A stretch of DNA of 20,235 nt from contig JAQGKC010000141.1 of assembly GCA_028290305.1 (NCBI GenBank), positions 1 through 20,235 on the forward strand. Direction: 5' to 3'. This DNA comes from Bradyrhizobium sp. Its GTDB lineage: Bacteria > Pseudomonadota > Alphaproteobacteria > Rhizobiales > Xanthobacteraceae. The notes under the pieces were generated by a model. That model searched no databases, was not told the DNA's origin, and saw only the letters and a program-made list of their open reading frames with translations. The position numbers and the translations under genes are program-made. Each line of letters starts with the position of its first letter. Position 1 is the first letter of the stretch. Of this stretch, positions 7,506-13,751 are shown piece after piece.

Positions 7506-8036
7506 ATGGTGGCGTTATCTCCTGACTCTCCCATTGGCCGGCTGCTGGCCGGTCCGATGCGACCGGGCCGGCTGGAGTGGATCGGCCTGCGTCCAGCCCG
7601 TAGGTCGCCAATCCTTGCTCCGGTTTCGGCAAAACTGATCGCCGGGCAGGGGATCGAGGGCGATCATTACGACACCAAACGAAATGGGCCCCGTCAGATC
7701 ACCGTGATCGCGATCGAGGACTTGGCGGCCATGGCTGCCTTTCTCGGCATGACGGAAGTCGCCCCCGAACTCCTGCGCCGAAATCTTGTCACGCGTGGCA
7801 TCAACCTGCTGGCTCTGAAGGACCGGCGCTTCCGCGTCGGTGCTGCGCTGCTTGAGGGATCCGGTGAGTGCGCGCCGTGCAGCCGCATGGAGGAAGCGCT
7901 CGGTCCCGGCGGCTACAACGCCGTGCGCGGCCATGGCGGAATCGCGGCTCGCGTGATCGAGGGCGGCGAGGTCCGGATAGGTGACGCGATCGAACGGGTC
8001 GACGGCGAACCGTGCGCGATAGCCAATCCGCCCTAG
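7506..8036 (+). CDS. MOSC-domain protein
   Basis: At 176 residues it is a stand-alone MOSC domain (the C-terminal domain of molybdenum cofactor sulfurase). Family landmarks are GIEGDHY (50-55), the segment LRRNLVTRGINL (90-101), the conserved cysteine region GECAPCSRMEEAL with Cys122 and Cys125, then GPGGYNAVRGHGGIAARVIEGG and GDAI near the end. MOSC domains are thought to carry sulfur or metal-sulfur groups or to bind molybdenum cofactor; YiiM-type relatives reduce N-hydroxylated purines with a partner reductase. The ATG has only a weak AAGA upstream. It stands alone, converging on the SDR gene with a 20-bp gap. The domain call is secure; the substrate is unknown. Confidence 0.9.
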   Translation: MVALSPDSPIGRLLAGPMRPGRLEWIGLRPARRSPILAPVSAKLIAGQGIEGDHYDTKRNGPRQITVIAIEDLAAMAAFLGMTEVAPELLRRNLVTRGINLLALKDRRFRVGAALLEGSGECAPCSRMEEALGPGGYNAVRGHGGIAARVIEGGEVRIGDAIERVDGEPCAIANPP

Positions 8037-8056
8037 GAGCTGCGCACTACGCGCTG

Positions 8057-9019
8057 TCAGAAGTGCTCACCCACCATCTCCTCGCTCTTGGCCCAGAGCG
8101 CCTTGGCGTGGTCTGGATCGAGGGCGTAGGCGCGGACGCCGCCGCGGATGCCGTCGCCTTCGACTAGTTCCGCCACGTGGCAGTCCTCGCAATAACGGCC
8201 ACCGACTTCATCGGCAGCGGCCATGATGCCGCTCCAGACCGAGGTCGCCGCGCCCTGCGGGATGGTTTTCCAACTGAAGGCTGGCAGGCCTGAAGCCGCA
8301 TTCGCCGCGTTTATCTGCTCGATCATCTGCTGCCCGATTTCGGCGGTCATGTAGCGGCCAAGCTCGGTCCGGATACCGCCGGGATGCACCGTCGTGGCCC
8401 GTACGCCGTTCGTCCTGTGCCGCCGGTCGAACTCGACAGCGAACAGGATGTTGGCGGTCTTCGAGCGACCATAGGCGCCAAACTCGGTATAGGGCGTGTG
8501 CTCGAAGTTCGGGTCGTCGAGATCGACGTCGGAGAACCGGTGACCCGCCGAGGACAGGTTGACCAGGCGCGAGCCGGGCTTTAGCAGCGAGGCGATGCGG
8601 TTGACGAAAACGAAGTGGCCGAGGTGGTTGGTGCCGAACTGGGTCTCGAAGCCGTCGGACGTCTGGCTCTTCGGGCAAGCCATGACGCCGGCGTTGGCGA
8701 TGATGAGGTCGAATGGCTTGTCGGCGGCCATCAGGCCGTCGGCGCAGGCGCGCACGCTGGCCAGCGACGCCAGATCGAGCTCCACCAGCTCCAGCCCGCC
8801 GCCGTTCGCCGCCTGCGCGCGAACCTGTTCGGTCGCGGCCTTGGCCTTGTCCAGGTTGCGCACGGCGCCGACCACCTGGGCGCCGTGCGCGGCCAGGGTG
8901 CGGGCGGTCTCGACGCCAAGCCCGGCCGATACGCCGGTGACCAGGATGCGCTTGCCGCGGAGGTCTACGCCGTCAAGCACCTCGTCCGTCGTGGATGTGG
9001 CTCCAAATGATCCTGACAT
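8057..9019 (-). CDS. Short-chain dehydrogenase/reductase (retinol-dehydrogenase-like subgroup)
   Basis: This 320-residue NAD(P)-binding oxidoreductase carries all SDR landmarks. They are the glycine-rich loop TGVSAGLG (28-35), NAGVM (109-113), the active-site serine in LVNLSSAGH (about 156) and YGRSK (Tyr183, Lys187). The Asp-rich stretch SDVDLDDPNF before the YxxxK motif and the long C-terminus with a GRYCEDC segment fit the WWOX/retinol-dehydrogenase-like bacterial group. The ATG is preceded by GGAG at 8 nt. It is divergent from the flavoprotein gene, and its promoter contains two tandem palindromes. This suggests repression by a dimeric regulator and induction by a small compound, perhaps a reactive carbonyl. 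The regulator is not next to it. Substrate unknown. Confidence 0.92.
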   Translation of the reverse strand: MSGSFGATSTTDEVLDGVDLRGKRILVTGVSAGLGVETARTLAAHGAQVVGAVRNLDKAKAATEQVRAQAANGGGLELVELDLASLASVRACADGLMAADKPFDLIIANAGVMACPKSQTSDGFETQFGTNHLGHFVFVNRIASLLKPGSRLVNLSSAGHRFSDVDLDDPNFEHTPYTEFGAYGRSKTANILFAVEFDRRHRTNGVRATTVHPGGIRTELGRYMTAEIGQQMIEQINAANAASGLPAFSWKTIPQGAATSVWSGIMAAADEVGGRYCEDCHVAELVEGDGIRGGVRAYALDPDHAKALWAKSEEMVGEHF

Positions 9020-9062
9020 GTGTTCTCCGATGTTTTAGCCATGCTCCGTTTCACTCCAAGCC

Positions 9063-9088
9063 GCTGGTGAGCGTTGCCAATCACCAGC
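9063..9088. promoter_or_regulatory. Inverted repeat in the SDR leader
   Basis: GCTGGTGA (9063-9070) and TCACCAGC (9081-9088) form an 8-bp perfect stem with a 10-nt loop. It lies inside the predicted 5' untranslated region of the minus-strand SDR gene, about 44 nt before its start codon. It could be an mRNA hairpin or a further protein-binding dyad. Confidence 0.4.
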
Positions 9089-9100
9089 CAGACCCGTAAA

Positions 9101-9139
9101 CGGAGGGTATCTCCGGCTAATATACGGAGGGTTCCTCCG
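9101..9139. promoter_or_regulatory. Tandem CGGAG-N5-CTCCG operators between divergent SDR and flavoprotein genes
   Basis: Palindrome 1 is CGGAGGGTATCTCCG (9101-9115) and palindrome 2 is CGGAGGGTTCCTCCG (9125-9139), with centres 24 bp apart. Palindrome 2 extends to 7-bp arms (ACGGAGG/CCTCCGT). It fills the 17-bp spacer of the predicted minus-strand promoter, while palindrome 1 lies around its start point. Dyads of this ACGGAG type are, from memory, found near TetR-family targets in proteobacteria. The regulator here is unidentified and both divergent genes could be controlled. Confidence 0.65.
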
Positions 9140-9147
9140 TTTAACAA
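9119..9147 (-). promoter_or_regulatory. Sigma70-type promoter of the SDR gene
   Basis: On the minus strand TTGTTA (9147-9142) and TATATT (9124-9119) are separated by exactly 17 bp, and the spacer is the second CGGAG palindrome. The start would fall near 9112, giving a leader of roughly 90 nt that contains the 9063-9088 hairpin. The plus-strand sequence TAATAT (9118-9123) in the same AT island could serve as the -10 of the divergent gene, but no good -35 was seen for it. Confidence 0.6.
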
Positions 9148-9169
9148 GGAGGGACGCGTGTGATAGCGT

Positions 9170-9769
9170 GTGGATGACATGACCCATCGCATTCTCGTCT
9201 TTTACGGCTCTTACCGATCGAACCGCATGGGCATTCGCCTTGCGCAGTTCGTCGTCGAAGGGCTGCGCGGCCGCGGCGACGACGTCGAACTGATCGATGC
9301 CAAAGCAGTAGGCCTGCCGATGCTGGACCGGATGTACAAGGAATATCCGAAAGGCGAGGCGCCTCTCGTGCTGGAAAAACTCGCAGGTCAAATCCGCGAC
9401 GCCGACGGTTTTGTCTTCATCACCGGCGAATACAATTGGGGCATCCAGCCGGGCCTGAAGAACCTCACCGATCATTTTCTCGAGGAGTGGTTCTGGCGTC
9501 CCGCCGCCATCGCCAGCTATTCAGCGGGCCGTTTTGCAGGCGCGCGCGCCGCCACCGCGTGGCACGGCACGCTCTCCGAGATGGGCATGGTGGTGATTTC
9601 GAGCACGATCGCGGCAGGACCCATTTCGCAAAGTTTGTCGGAGGACGGCAAGCCGATCGGCGCGGGAGGAAAAGCACTGGAGCAGGCGTTTCCCCGTTTC
9701 GCCGATGATCTGACGTGGTGGATCGAAGCGGCGAAAGCGCAGCGGACGAAGAAGCCGCCGCCGTATTGA
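9170..9769 (+). CDS. NADPH-dependent FMN reductase-like flavoprotein
   Basis: This flavodoxin-fold protein of about 200 residues belongs to the NADPH-dependent FMN reductase family (SsuE/ChrR/ArsH relatives). The N-terminal strand and phosphate-binding loop read ILVFYGSYRSNRMG. The loop contacting the flavin reads TGEYNWGIQPGLKNLTDHF, matching the family's EYN-x-x-x-PG-x-LKN signature. The frame has stops at 9161-9166, so it starts at GTG 9170 or ATG 9179 (MTHRILVF). A perfect AAGGAGG at 9146-9152 is 17 or 26 nt away, too far to be ordinary. It is divergent from the SDR gene across the tandem operators. It probably reduces flavin, quinone or other electron acceptors with NAD(P)H. The family is secure; the start and substrate are not. 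Confidence 0.9.
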   Translation: MDDMTHRILVFYGSYRSNRMGIRLAQFVVEGLRGRGDDVELIDAKAVGLPMLDRMYKEYPKGEAPLVLEKLAGQIRDADGFVFITGEYNWGIQPGLKNLTDHFLEEWFWRPAAIASYSAGRFAGARAATAWHGTLSEMGMVVISSTIAAGPISQSLSEDGKPIGAGGKALEQAFPRFADDLTWWIEAAKAQRTKKPPPY

Positions 9770-9796
9770 GAGCTGCGGGACGCGGTTCCGCATTCT

Positions 9797-10375
9797 CGCG
9801 GCGCGATGCGCCCGAGTCGTGCATGAATCCTTCGCCTCCAAAAACAGAGGGCGTGGGGAATGCCGGGTGCCCGCCGCACCCGCAGTCTCGTGTGCAAAGG
9901 GTGGTGTGGCACACGAGTGTAGTCACCACGGTCGCACCGGTTCACCCGGCATTCCCGCACGCAATGGTTTTAACGGCTTATTTCGTGCTCTCCCCGGCGA
10001 CGAATTCGTTCTTGTCACCGTTATCAGCGGATTAAGGTGCGTCCGCGCCCGGTTGGGCCGACTTCGCCTCCGCCAACTTGACACCAGCAACGGATGCCAG
10101 GACCACACGGCTTCACCGTCCGCAATAGCGTCGTTCGTCAGCGCGCTGTTGATCGCTCACGAGTCCATTGGACCCGCCCTGCCACCCCATCGCGCGCCCG
10201 CCGCTGCCGCGTCCACCGCATCCCGCCCCGCGTCCGTGACGATCGCGATACGCCCCTCTGAGGGACGAGACGACGCGGCTTATAAGGATGTTTCTAGCAA
10301 CGGGGAAAGCGAACAATTTTGCGAGATGGGTCTGGACAGCCAAATCACCGGTGTGCCCGTCGGGCAAATCACGCC
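9797..10375. repeat. Long dispersed repeat (~580 bp) with cruciform-forming left part
   Basis: This fills the 688-base gap between the flavoprotein and second SDR genes. I recognise the run from a conserved GCATGAA...GGGAATGCCGGGTGC start, through CGGCGACGAATTCG, to CCGTGACGATCGCGATACGC and GTGTGCCCGTCGGGCAAATC as a multicopy intergenic element of Bradyrhizobium-type genomes. Recognition is from memory. It contains a 14-bp perfect inverted repeat (GGGAATGCCGGGTG 9856-9869, CACCCGGCATTCCC 9943-9956) enclosing a second stem (CTCGTGTG 9887-9894, CACACGAG 9910-9917). It has long open frames on both strands, but none looks like a protein. Ends are approximate. Confidence 0.7.
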
Positions 10376-10457
10376 TCTCGTGTTATGTTGGCAATTCTCT
10401 GAGCTGCCCACGCAGAGCCAATGCACAGCGTTTATCGCAACCGGAGTTCCGACAACC

Positions 10458-11246
10458 ATGAGTCTGTTCAGTCATCCATTCGACCCCACGCGCGAAGCCG
10501 CTCTTGTCACCGGTGCGGGGAACGGCATTGGCCGCGCGATCGCGCAGGCGCTGGTCGGTGAAGGCGTGCGAACCGTCTTCGCTGATGTGCATCAAGATAG
10601 AGTGACGGAGGCGGTGGCGGCGTCGCCGCGGCCGGAACTGGCGGTGCCCTGGGTCGGCGATCTCTCACAGCTCGGTTCATGCGATGCGCTGCTGGCGGAC
10701 GCGCGAGCGGCGGTGGGGCAGGTGACCCATTTCGTTCACAGCGCCTCGCCGCTTCGGCGCGAGGCCGATCATGCCTTTGCGGTCAGCCGCGAGACCTGGC
10801 AGCAAATGCATGCGGTGAATATCGACGCCGGCTTTCACCTCTCGCGCGAACTCGCACGTCAGCTCATCGCGGCCCGTGAGCCCGGCTCGTTCCTGTTGCT
10901 GACGTCGCTGCACGCCGATACGCCGCGCAACCTGCCGCACTACTCGACGGCGAAAGCGGCAATGGCGATGCTGGTGAGGGAATTAGCCAAGACCTTCGGC
11001 CGTTTTGGAATCCGCGTCAATGCGCTGGTGCCCGGCGCCATCGCCGCGGGCGGCTTCGTCGCCGATCCGTCGCTGTCGAAACACATCCCGCTCGGCCGTC
11101 TCGGCCGCAGCGAAGACCTGGCCCCGATGGCGCTGGCGGTGCTGTCGAACCGGATATCGGCCTACGTCACCGGCGCTGCAATTGTTGTCGACGGCGGCCT
11201 GTCGCTGACGAACTGGTTCGATCCGCCAGTGTTGGATGATTTCTGA
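10458..11246 (+). CDS. SDR-family oxidoreductase
   Basis: This 262-residue classical SDR has the loop TGAGNGIG (18-25) and the catalytic tetrad Asn121 (HAVNIDAG), Ser150 (LLLTSLHAD), Tyr162 and Lys166 (HYSTAKAAM). The usual C-terminal strand reads YVTGAAIVVDGGLS. The normal NAG motif after strand 4 is replaced by HSAS (94-97), an unusual variant. The reading frame stays open 639 bases upstream, but that part lies in the dispersed repeat. The ATG at 10458 starts just before the first strand (REAALVTGAG), as expected for the family. The gene is isolated, converging on the proline-rich protein gene with a hairpin between. Substrate unknown; 3-oxoacyl-ACP reductase-like or sugar dehydrogenase-like activities are possible. 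Confidence 0.88.
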   Translation: MSLFSHPFDPTREAALVTGAGNGIGRAIAQALVGEGVRTVFADVHQDRVTEAVAASPRPELAVPWVGDLSQLGSCDALLADARAAVGQVTHFVHSASPLRREADHAFAVSRETWQQMHAVNIDAGFHLSRELARQLIAAREPGSFLLLTSLHADTPRNLPHYSTAKAAMAMLVRELAKTFGRFGIRVNALVPGAIAAGGFVADPSLSKHIPLGRLGRSEDLAPMALAVLSNRISAYVTGAAIVVDGGLSLTNWFDPPVLDDF

Positions 11247-11261
11247 GAGGTGAGGGACGTC

Positions 11262-11316
11262 GGGCGCAATAGCGAAGCGTATTGCGCCAGTTTTCAGTGA
11301 TGGCGGATACGCGCTA
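11262..11316. repeat. Family B repeat fragment with strong hairpin between convergent genes
   Basis: GGCGCAATA (11263-11271) and TATTGCGCC (11280-11288) form a 9-bp perfect stem around GCGAAGCG. The sequence then runs through TGGCGGATACGCG to the stop codon of the proline-rich gene (complement of TAG at 11314-11316, inside CGCTAGCG). The GCGCAATAGCGAAGCGTATTGCGCC core is typical of Bradyrhizobium dispersed repeats. It probably also ends both transcripts. Confidence 0.6.
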
Positions 11317-12255
11317 GCGCAGGGGCATCGGCGGCCGCACCACCGGATCGCCCTCCGGCTGAACTGTGGCTTGCGGTGGTGCCACAGGCGGTGACAGCGC
11401 AGGCTGCGACAGCGCGGGAGGCGCAGCGGCTTGCGGTGGCGGCAAGGTAGAGGTCACCGCAGGTTGGGCATACGAATAGGCCGGCCTCGGCTTGCGCACC
11501 GGCGCTGCGGCCGGCCGCGGCGGAAGCGCTGATATCCGGGGTCGCAGGCTCTGCTCAGACGTCCTGGAATCGGAAGTTTTGGCCTCGGAAGTTTTGGCAA
11601 TGTCGCGGGACATTTGTGCCTGGCCGGCCTTGAGCTGCTCAATGCTGGCATTGAGCTGCGCGATCTGTTGACCCATCGTTGCAAGATCGCGCGCCATTGA
11701 CTGCAGCAACTGCGCCGACTCCGGAGGGGAGGCGGCCACCGCCGGTGCGGCGGCTTCCGAGGGCTGAGCCTCAGGCGCCGGTTGCGCCGGTGCTTGATCC
11801 GTCGCGGCTGCTTGAACGGGAGATGAGCTCGGTTGTTCGGCGAGGGGAGGCTTTTCTGTCGGAGGTGATGAAGTCAGGACGAACGGCGAACTCAAAACGA
11901 ACGACGGCGCCCAGTTCGAGATCATCTGTTTGGCCGTATCGCCGTAGTGCGTCCAGGCCGCGACAGCGACAGTGCTGCACAGCGCGAACACGAAGCCAAC
12001 GAATGCCACCGACCGGTCGCCCGGGGCCCTGAGTTTGTCGACGTCAGCGGCGCGAAACGTCGTATCGACCGTTGGAATAGACGCGTCGGCGAAAACGTCT
12101 GAAACCACGCGGGTCTGCCGATCCGAAGGACGGCTCATGGCGTCGGGCGCCAGGTTGGGCGACGCTTTATCCGCGCGTGCAGCCAGTACGGCGTCGGGCT
12201 CGAGCACAAACACGTCGTGCGGATCGGTTTCTTGCGGTGTCAGCGTGGATTGCAT
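11314..12255 (-). CDS. Membrane-anchored proline/alanine-rich hypothetical protein
   Basis: This 313-residue protein has four regions. A soluble N-terminal part (1-80) contains DPHDVFVLEPDAVLAAR. A single membrane helix spans about 83-101 (VAFVGFVFALCSTVAVAAW). A Pro/Ala/Ser-rich linker follows, then a short coiled coil around 180-225 (LLQSMARDLATMGQQIAQLN, then IEQLKAGQAQMSRDI), and finally a long proline-rich basic tail. AAGGAG precedes the ATG by 6 nt, a very good ribosome binding site. The layout suggests an inner-membrane protein with a periplasmic coiled coil and flexible extension, perhaps a scaffold. I recognise similar hypothetical proteins in Bradyrhizobium but no function. The stop codon is at the boundary of a repeat. 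Confidence 0.8.
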   Translation of the reverse strand: MQSTLTPQETDPHDVFVLEPDAVLAARADKASPNLAPDAMSRPSDRQTRVVSDVFADASIPTVDTTFRAADVDKLRAPGDRSVAFVGFVFALCSTVAVAAWTHYGDTAKQMISNWAPSFVLSSPFVLTSSPPTEKPPLAEQPSSSPVQAAATDQAPAQPAPEAQPSEAAAPAVAASPPESAQLLQSMARDLATMGQQIAQLNASIEQLKAGQAQMSRDIAKTSEAKTSDSRTSEQSLRPRISALPPRPAAAPVRKPRPAYSYAQPAVTSTLPPPQAAAPPALSQPALSPPVAPPQATVQPEGDPVVRPPMPLR

Positions 12256-12442
12256 TGGCGCTCCTTACTTGGTCCAATGTCACCCGCATCAGGGCGGCCG
12301 GCGGATTTACGCTAGTCGACGATCCTCTACACCGCTCCAAACGCCAGCCAGGTTTGACCAAAGCAAGGCGACAGGGTGGAGAGGTTGAGGCCGTCAATGG
12401 CAACAGCGTCGCGGGAACTGGAACCGGCGGCAGCAAGATCAA

Positions 12443-12530
12443 CGCTTTAGGGTGGGTTGAGCCCCTTGCGAAACCCATCGACATGAACCGTGATCGATGG
12501 GTCTCGCTTCGCTCCACCGATCCTGCGCGC
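12443..12530. repeat. Palindromic dispersed repeat, family A copy 1
   Basis: Starts TTAGGGTGGGTTGAGCCCC and ends TCGCTTCGCTCCACC-GATCCTGCGCGC, with the internal inverted pair CCCATCG / CGATGGG. It matches the copies at about 15337, 16247 and 16703. It accounts for part of the 469-base gap between the proline-rich gene and the 71-residue gene. This copy has lost some symmetry (ACCGATCC instead of ACCCATCC). Confidence 0.8.
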
Positions 12531-12589
12531 TTTCGAAACGCATTCCGATCGGCCGTCTCGACGACGAGGGTGATCGTTCGACCAACCAG

Positions 12590-12710
12590 GGCGCAATAGT
12601 GAAGTGTATGACGCCGACCGCATCCACGCACTGGCGGAATCCGCGGAATTTATCATCGGGCGCGCATTCGCGCGACCCGTCGGCTATTGTGCCTTACGAT
12701 TGTGCCTACG
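12590..12710. repeat. Dispersed repeat, family B copy 2 (inverted relative to copy 1)
   Basis: On the minus strand it reads TCGTAAGGCACAATAGCC, GACGGGTCGCGCGAATGCGC, CCGATGATAAATTCCGCGG, closely matching copy 1 at about 6935-6992. The other end (CAGGGCGCAATAGTGAAGTG) is the inverted GCGCAATAGCGAAGCG terminus. It ends just before the stop of the 71-residue gene. No gene was found between 12256 and 12724 apart from repeats. Confidence 0.6.
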
Positions 12711-12724
12711 GGCCGGCGCGCACT

Positions 12725-12940
12725 TCAAGCTGTGCCCTTGGGAATGTATTTGCCCATCACGCATTTGTAACTTTGCAACTTCCATTCATGATACGGGCCG
12801 TTGGCAAGCCATTCGGCGATGCCCATTTGCGCGTTGACCTGGCAGGCAGTCATGGTGATGCCCGATTGCTCACTGGTGGTAACGACTTTCTCCAGGCAGA
12901 GCTGGCTGTTGCAGAGAACAGCGACAAGAGTAACAAGCAT
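12725..12940 (-). CDS. Small cysteine-containing conserved protein, 71 residues
   Basis: AAAGGT precedes the ATG at a normal distance. The chain starts with a short hydrophobic stretch (MLVTLVAVLCNSQLC), too short for a standard signal peptide but probably an export or membrane signal. It continues with LEKVVTTSEQSGITMTACQV, AQMGIAEWLANGPYHEWKLQ and YKCVMGKYIPKGTA. Four cysteines are present, two in the mature part (TACQV, YKCVMG). I recognise the GIAEWLANGPYHxW...KC core as a conserved hypothetical of Bradyrhizobium and Rhodopseudomonas, usually with a longer signal peptide. That raises the possibility that the N-terminus is shortened here. Function unknown. Confidence 0.75.
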   Translation of the reverse strand: MLVTLVAVLCNSQLCLEKVVTTSEQSGITMTACQVNAQMGIAEWLANGPYHEWKLQSYKCVMGKYIPKGTA

Positions 12941-12981
12941 GGTGACCTTTATTGATGAGGGATACCCGGCTAGTTCAGCCT

Positions 12982-12998
12982 ATGCAGGGTTCATGCCA
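12982..12998 (-). promoter_or_regulatory. Possible sigma54 (-24/-12) promoter for the 71-residue gene
   Basis: On the minus strand TGGCATGAACCCTGCAT has the GG and GC dinucleotides at the spacing of the RpoN consensus TGGCACG-N4-TTGCAT, with two mismatches. Transcription would start about 30 nt before the ATG at 12940. No enhancer-binding site was identified, so this is a weak call. Confidence 0.3.
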
Positions 12999-13157
12999 CC
13001 ATCGGTGCGCGCCGGGCTCCCTTAAGTGTTCCAGCGCTTTTCCGCCGCGCGACCGGCGCGTTGGTCTCAACGTCCGAACCCGCTGCGCAATCGCGCTTTA
13101 ATCGCGGCACCAAATTGTCACGTTCTGGGCGAATTGCGGTCAAAGCCCGCTGTCACC

Positions 13158-13373
13158 ATGGGGCAAATCACAGATGCGCGCGGGGAAACCGAGTTGGCCT
13201 ACAGGATGATCGCAGAACGCGAGAACGAGACGGTAAAGATCGAAAGAAAGAGTTCCCTGGTCATCGTAGCCAAGGCACGAATCTGGGTGAGCGAGGGCTG
13301 GCGGGTCGTCATCACCGATACCGACGGCAAATCCTACGCGCCTTCCGAATTCGATCGGTTGTTGGCGGCTTGA
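13158..13373 (+). CDS. Small conserved hypothetical protein, 71 residues
   Basis: The ATG at 13158 is chosen because the sequence from it (MGQITDARGETELAYRMIAE, then ENETVKIERKSSLVIVAKAR) looks like a compact conserved protein. The longer open frame to 13026 has repeat-like, arginine-rich translation and no ribosome binding site. The second half (IWVSEGWRVVITDTDGKSYAPSEFDRLLAA) alternates strands and a final helix, suggesting a small soluble alpha/beta protein. I recognise similar short hypotheticals in Rhizobiales; no function is known. It stands alone between two minus-strand genes, and a weak terminator-like hairpin lies 290 bp downstream. Confidence 0.65.
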   Translation: MGQITDARGETELAYRMIAERENETVKIERKSSLVIVAKARIWVSEGWRVVITDTDGKSYAPSEFDRLLAA

Positions 13374-13751
13374 TCGGCCGTAACCCGCAGAAGACAATAG
13401 CGCAGCGTAGCGTGCCGCGAGAATTGACGGCGAACTATTGGTTCGCACAAATTGGTGATGCCGCGCTCTCGATCATTGCCCCTCTTGCTTTTGCGATCGG
13501 CGCAAACCAATAAACGCGCAGGGGAATATGCAGTCTCCCCTCGGGACTGAAAGAGCCGCAAGGAGGTGTCGCTCGTCGTCGATAGCAGCGGCCAGATAAA
13601 AGAGCGAAAATAGAAACTCGCTCTCGCGCCGCGATGCCGCAAAGCAATGTTATCTTGACGGCGTCCGGGCATCCGGACTTTTCGCGAGTTGGCTTTAACA
13701 GACTCGCTTTGACCTTAAGGGCACGGATGCCGCGGGGGGTGGCATTTCGCT
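13374..13751. other. Intergenic stretch without a convincing gene
   Basis: This 378-base stretch between two opposite-strand small genes holds several open frames on the minus strand, none with a ribosome binding site or protein-like composition. The first 60 bases (ACAATAGCGCAGCGTAGCGTG) may be a degenerate piece of family B. A small hairpin GTCCGG-GCAT-CCGGAC (13663-13678) followed by TTTT could terminate plus-strand transcription. I see nothing else. Confidence 0.5.
13663..13682 (+). terminator. Weak terminator-like hairpin
   Basis: A 6-bp perfect GC-rich stem (GTCCGG/CCGGAC) with a GCAT loop is followed directly by TTTTCG on the plus strand. It is 290 bp from the nearest upstream plus-strand gene end (13373), so its use is uncertain. 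Confidence 0.35.

Noticed and set aside
9819..10457. N-terminal extension of the second SDR gene, giving a 475-residue protein
   Set aside because: The extension reads through the dispersed repeat, has no protein-like features, and the SDR fold begins right after the ATG at 10458.
12497..12955. 152-codon plus-strand open frame
   Set aside because: Made of repeat A1, repeat B2 and antisense of the 71-residue gene.
13026..13157. Upstream extension of the 71-residue plus-strand gene to 115 residues
   Set aside because: The extra 44 residues are arginine/proline-rich, with no ribosome binding site; the conserved-looking part starts at 13158.
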